Origin: Pelosinus sp. UFO1 | Lineage (GTDB): Bacteria; Bacillota; Negativicutes; DSM-13327 | Assembly: GCF_000725345.1 (NCBI RefSeq) | Contig: NZ_CP008852.1 | Coordinates: forward strand, 3,960,001 to 4,024,000 | Direction of reading: 5' to 3' | Length of the DNA stretch: 64,000 nucleotides | Shown here: one piece after another, positions 60,650 through 64,000 of the stretch | Numbering within the stretch: position 1 is the first letter of the stretch | Layout: every line of letters starts with the position of its first letter | Program-made: the position numbers and the translations under genes | The notes under the pieces: generated by a model | Seen by the model: only the letters and a program-made list of their open reading frames with translations | Told to the model about the DNA's origin: nothing | Databases searched by the model: none

Positions 60650-62656
60650 TTATACAGTAAAGCGTTTTGCCAATTCTTGCAATTTATTAGACACAATTAC
60701 AAGTTTATCTGCAGCCTCAGTTGTTTGAACTCCCTTTGCTGCCGTATTATTAGAAGCCTTATCCATCTCATTAATACTTCTGAATATTTCCTCTACATTT
60801 ACAGCAATTTTTTGAGAAGCATTCGCTACATCTTTCATTCCCACAGAAGCACTTTCTGTATTTTTGGCCAAATCCCCCGCCGTAAGGGATAGATCGCCAA
60901 CTGAGCGAGCAATCTCTTTTACCCCTAGGGTGCTTTCAGCCGCACCTCTTGCTACATCACGAGATTTTTCTGCAATATCACCAATTTCATTTGATATAAC
61001 ATTCACTTTTTCGGCAGCGATAATTACGGCGGCTGAAATATCCCCAACGACAGCCGACTGTTCTGTGACCGCCACCGCAATATTATTACTATTGTCATTA
61101 ATAGCGCTAATTACTTGGGTGATGCCACTTACCGCCTGAACAGCTTCTGCCATTTCTTCCTGCATTGTTTCTATCTGATTAGCAATCTCATCTGTTGCCC
61201 CTGAAGTTTGTTTTGCCAATTCCTTAACTTCATTGGCTACAACGGCGAACCCCTTCCCTGCATCACCTGCACCTGCAGCTTCTATGGCTGCATTCAAGGC
61301 TAGCATATTGGTTTGATCTGCAATATCATTAATTAAATTTACTACCTTACCAATCTGTCTAGATACACTGCTTAATTTTTGTATAATAACGGTAGTTTCC
61401 TGAGCCCTCATTTCTGCATCTTTTGCTACAGAAATTGAACGTTCGCAGTTCTTACTTACTTCACTTAACGATAAATTTATCTCTTTAACAGCAGTCACCA
61501 CATCTGTTACAGAACCTGAAACATCTTTTGCCGAACCTGCAACCAAATTGATCCCGCCGGATATTTTATCTACCAGAACACTAACCTGATCCAAGTTAAC
61601 GGAAGCCTGTTCAGAAGCTGATGCCAAGCTATGGATTGTTGCAGATATTTCTTCCGTGGCAGCAGAAATAGAATTAATATTACCACTGAGCTCTAGAGAT
61701 GTGACTGCTCCATTATTCACACTCACAGTAATTGCTTCAGTAGCTTCGCTTGCTCCGCTAATAACAGCGCTCATCTCCTCACTATTGGATGCTACCACTT
61801 CGGCAACAGACAGCATATTACTAGAAGATTCATTTAAGATAATGGCTGTATCGTATATTTCCTTATTCATGTGATGCATCGTTTCCACCAGTTTATTAAA
61901 AGACAAAATTAACTTACCCATCTCATCTTCAGAATTCACCTTGCCTTGCACAGTAAGATCTCCCCCCTCAACTTGGGCCATGAGAGATTGTAATTCTTTT
62001 ACTGAATTTGTGCTAAGACGTGTAATCAAAACAACGAGAGTAAGAGCCACTAAAAAACTGACTATAAGTAAAATGAACATATTCTTAGTGGCTGCCTTTG
62101 TTATTTCGGAATTACTTGCTGCTTTTTGACCTGCTTGCGCCATTTGCAACTCCATTAAGCGGTCAATAATTTGGCTGATTTCTACTGAATATTGATTCCC
62201 TTGCGTCGAATAAAGAGCATAAGCTGCTTGATTCTGACCTGTCAACGTCAGTCGCAGAACATCGTCCAAAATAACAGCCCATTTTCCTTGAATGGTTTTT
62301 AGCTTATTGAATTCCTGACGCACTTCCGGTGATTGGATATTTTTTTCAAAATTATTCAATTCCGTGTCCATTGTTTTATGCAATTCAGCTACGGTATTTA
62401 CATACTGTTTCTTCTTCTCTATATCATCTTCTGAGATCAATTGTCCAATACTCACGCGAATACGCTGATAGGCCATTCCAGCTTGTGCAATATCTCCAAT
62501 CGATAGTGTATTTATCTCATATAACTCGGCATCAATTACCTCAATGTCTTGAATATTACGTATACCTACTACCCCCACCAGGACGGTAATAAGGACGATT
62601 ATCATAAAGCTTACCATAAGTTTTTTACCAATATTTAAGTTTTTAAACCACTGCAC
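60650..62656 (-). CDS. Methyl-accepting chemotaxis protein
   Basis: About 668 aa. TM1 is at about 12-30. A four-helix-bundle ligand domain (4HB_MCP, about 35-185) is followed by TM2 near 195-215, then HAMP and a long coiled-coil signalling domain. The tip motif is [20 protein letters not shown] (Glu replaced by Gly near the end, [20 protein letters not shown]), close to consensus. The start is GTG 62656 behind GGGAGAGG; upstream in-frame ATGs lack a site. Ligand unknown. Confidence 0.92.
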   Translation of the reverse strand: MQWFKNLNIGKKLMVSFMIIVLITVLVGVVGIRNIQDIEVIDAELYEINTLSIGDIAQAGMAYQRIRVSIGQLISEDDIEKKKQYVNTVAELHKTMDTELNNFEKNIQSPEVRQEFNKLKTIQGKWAVILDDVLRLTLTGQNQAAYALYSTQGNQYSVEISQIIDRLMELQMAQAGQKAASNSEITKAATKNMFILLIVSFLVALTLVVLITRLSTNSVKELQSLMAQVEGGDLTVQGKVNSEDEMGKLILSFNKLVETMHHMNKEIYDTAIILNESSSNMLSVAEVVASNSEEMSAVISGASEATEAITVSVNNGAVTSLELSGNINSISAATEEISATIHSLASASEQASVNLDQVSVLVDKISGGINLVAGSAKDVSGSVTDVVTAVKEINLSLSEVSKNCERSISVAKDAEMRAQETTVIIQKLSSVSRQIGKVVNLINDIADQTNMLALNAAIEAAGAGDAGKGFAVVANEVKELAKQTSGATDEIANQIETMQEEMAEAVQAVSGITQVISAINDNSNNIAVAVTEQSAVVGDISAAVIIAAEKVNVISNEIGDIAEKSRDVARGAAESTLGVKEIARSVGDLSLTAGDLAKNTESASVGMKDVANASQKIAVNVEEIFRSINEMDKASNNTAAKGVQTTEAADKLVIVSNKLQELAKRFTV

Positions 62657-62681
62657 GCGACCCTCTCCCATCACATTTTCT

Positions 62682-63110
62682 TTATACAACATCAATTATT
62701 TTTTCTATATCTAACAGTAGCATAACCTGGCTATCTAGTTTTACTACTTCTGAAATAAATTGCCCTTCTACATTCCTTATATTCGCTGGCGGCAGTTCAC
62801 ACATCGCAGATGTCACATCAACTACTTCTCCCAATTTATCAATAAGAAATCCTATCTGCTCTCCACGAGATATCTTTTTAAGGATGATACACCGAGAACT
62901 TATCCTATCTTTTTTCTCTACAAAGCGTAATACTTCAGTGAAATCAAATAGGGTAACTACTTGTCCCCTTACATTTAATAATCCTACTATATGAGCTGCT
63001 CCACCGGGGACAGATGTATATTTGATATTGCGATTAATTTCCTTTGCCAAGGTAATATCAATACCGCACAGGCTGCTTCCAAGATAAAAGGTCAAAACTT
63101 TTCCTGTCAT
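62682..63110 (-). CDS. cheW: CheW-like coupling protein
   Basis: A 142-aa CheW domain: [38 protein letters not shown] and [15 protein letters not shown] are the usual blocks. It links receptors to CheA. ATG 63110 is 1 nt after the stop of the CheV gene and is preceded by GGAGGATGCTTAA, so translation is coupled. Confidence 0.9.
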   Translation of the reverse strand: MTGKVLTFYLGSSLCGIDITLAKEINRNIKYTSVPGGAAHIVGLLNVRGQVVTLFDFTEVLRFVEKKDRISSRCIILKKISRGEQIGFLIDKLGEVVDVTSAMCELPPANIRNVEGQFISEVVKLDSQVMLLLDIEKIIDVV

Positions 63111-63111
63111 G

Positions 63112-63996
63112 TTAAGCATCCTCCAATTGCACTGCTGCGACTTTTTCCAGCAAATCCCTACGATCAAACTTACATCCGTAGGAGTTAAAACCAGCCTTTA
63201 ACATGGCTTTTTTTTGTATTTCATTTTGGGATTCATCAGATACCACAATCACTGGTATCTCCGCCAGATTTTCATCGACGCGGATACGTTGTAACATTTC
63301 CATACTGTCCACTAATGGCATATCCAAAGCAGTGATAACAACATCAATGCTTTGCTGACGAAGAAATCGCAATGCCTCTCTTCCATTCTGAACGACAAAG
63401 ACTTGATAACCAGCATATCCTAAGTACTTTTTCACAAGTCTTATAAAAAACGGTGTATCTTCTACTAGCAGCACATTTTTTGTTACCTTTTGTAGCTGAT
63501 TGTTTTCCCAGGGGATTTCTTGCTGTGGTACTGCCATTTCCAATAGTTCATATAAATCCATTAATAATACAATTTTGCCATTTACAACCGTAGATCCTAA
63601 TAAGCCTTTGGCCTGTATGTCATCCTCTGTCATCAGCAAGTCACTTTCCACTGTATCTTGAATCTTTCTTACAAGAATACCAACAGACTCTGTGACAAAT
63701 TTAGGATGAATGACATACATTTTTTCTCCTACGTTATCTTGATAAGCAACAGGCAGATGTTTTTCTGGTCTGATTAATTCTACAATATTTCCCTGGAAAT
63801 GATAAAATTCTTTGTCGCCAATTCGTTCAATTTGGTGACAACGAATTTCATTAACCCTAGCTACCATAGACAAATGCAAGGCAAATGTCTCCGGTCCAAA
63901 ACAATGAAATAGCAATAATTTTTGTAAATGTTCTCTTTTCGATTCTACGGCTGCCAATTCGATTTGCGAATTAGTAGCTTCCTCTTCGGTAAACAT
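63112..63996 (-). CDS. cheV: CheV-type protein with degenerate receiver domain
   Basis: A 294-aa protein starting 4 nt from the window edge, so the ribosome-binding site is not visible. A CheW-like domain (about 25-160) is followed by a receiver domain (about 173-292). The receiver keeps Glu179/Asp180, Ser253 and Lys276, but the phospho-acceptor position is Ala223 (ITALDMP in place of ITDxxMP). The Gly after MPxxD is Ser. It probably couples receptors to CheA without phospho-control, unless Asp225 substitutes. Confidence 0.87.
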   Translation of the reverse strand: MFTEEEATNSQIELAAVESKREHLQKLLLFHCFGPETFALHLSMVARVNEIRCHQIERIGDKEFYHFQGNIVELIRPEKHLPVAYQDNVGEKMYVIHPKFVTESVGILVRKIQDTVESDLLMTEDDIQAKGLLGSTVVNGKIVLLMDLYELLEMAVPQQEIPWENNQLQKVTKNVLLVEDTPFFIRLVKKYLGYAGYQVFVVQNGREALRFLRQQSIDVVITALDMPLVDSMEMLQRIRVDENLAEIPVIVVSDESQNEIQKKAMLKAGFNSYGCKFDRRDLLEKVAAVQLEDA

Positions 63997-64000
63997 TAGA

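Overview
The window looks like chromosomal DNA of a low-GC, double-membraned, anaerobic Firmicute of the Negativicutes (Sporomusa/Pelosinus type). This is inferred from Firmicute-style ribosome-binding sites and riboswitches together with outer-membrane functions (TolC, RND pump, PgaA porin, RseC-like protein) and tungsten/cobalamin metabolism. No 16S or other marker is present, so the genus is a guess.

Layout. 1-237: 3' end of signal peptidase I. 463-25400: a large cluster, almost all on the minus strand, of envelope- and metal-stress genes: RseC-like protein, two NlpC/P60 hydrolases, a CusCBA-type efflux operon, a LemA/response regulator/histidine kinase operon, TVP38 and TPM-domain proteins, SHOCT proteins, UbiB-like kinase, Met/His-rich secreted proteins, HMA chaperone, Lgt, and very small membrane proteins. 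A B12 riboswitch operon (cobaltochelatase CbiK plus Co/Ni permease) is embedded in it. 25756-30141: a copper-handling HMA-SafE-cupredoxin fusion and a Fur-type FTR1 iron uptake pair. 30590-32735: desulforedoxin-like protein, DoxX, ECF sigma factor and LigB dioxygenase. 33131-38639: tungsten aldehyde oxidoreductase with two ubiquitin-like proteins, an E1-like enzyme and a sigma-54 activator. 39022-45180: ketodeoxyuronate catabolism (IclR, eda, kdgK, epimerase, kdgT, kduD, kduI). 45408-47678: small acidic protein, HutP and a solute symporter. 47991-49630: pseudouridine synthase and four tRNA genes. 50042-58619: flavodoxin, a GH10 glycosidase and pgaABCD (poly-N-acetylglucosamine). 58911-63996: chemotaxis genes (CheX, CheY, CheR, MCP, CheW, CheV).

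The most striking signal is a regulon readable directly from the DNA. Twelve promoters between 375 and 25395 carry two to four direct copies of TTCAYA at an exact 11-bp period. The promoter-proximal copy always lies 9 nt from a -10 hexamer, and all are oriented towards the downstream gene. One of them drives the lemA-response regulator-histidine kinase operon, so I infer that this OmpR/PhoB-type regulator controls the set and itself. The kinase has a short Met/His-rich extracytoplasmic loop. One target, an NlpC/P60 hydrolase, is additionally preceded by a cyclic di-AMP riboswitch.

Other signals: a 97-bp dispersed element present four times, each copy abutting the T-tract of a different intrinsic terminator; a 157-bp palindromic repeat present twice; a -24/-12 promoter with an upstream inverted repeat for the aldehyde oxidoreductase; Fur boxes before FTR1, flavodoxin and pgaA; and a NAG-triplet leader plus terminator before the symporter-hutP operon. 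Most start codons given here were chosen by ribosome-binding site and differ from the longest open frame.
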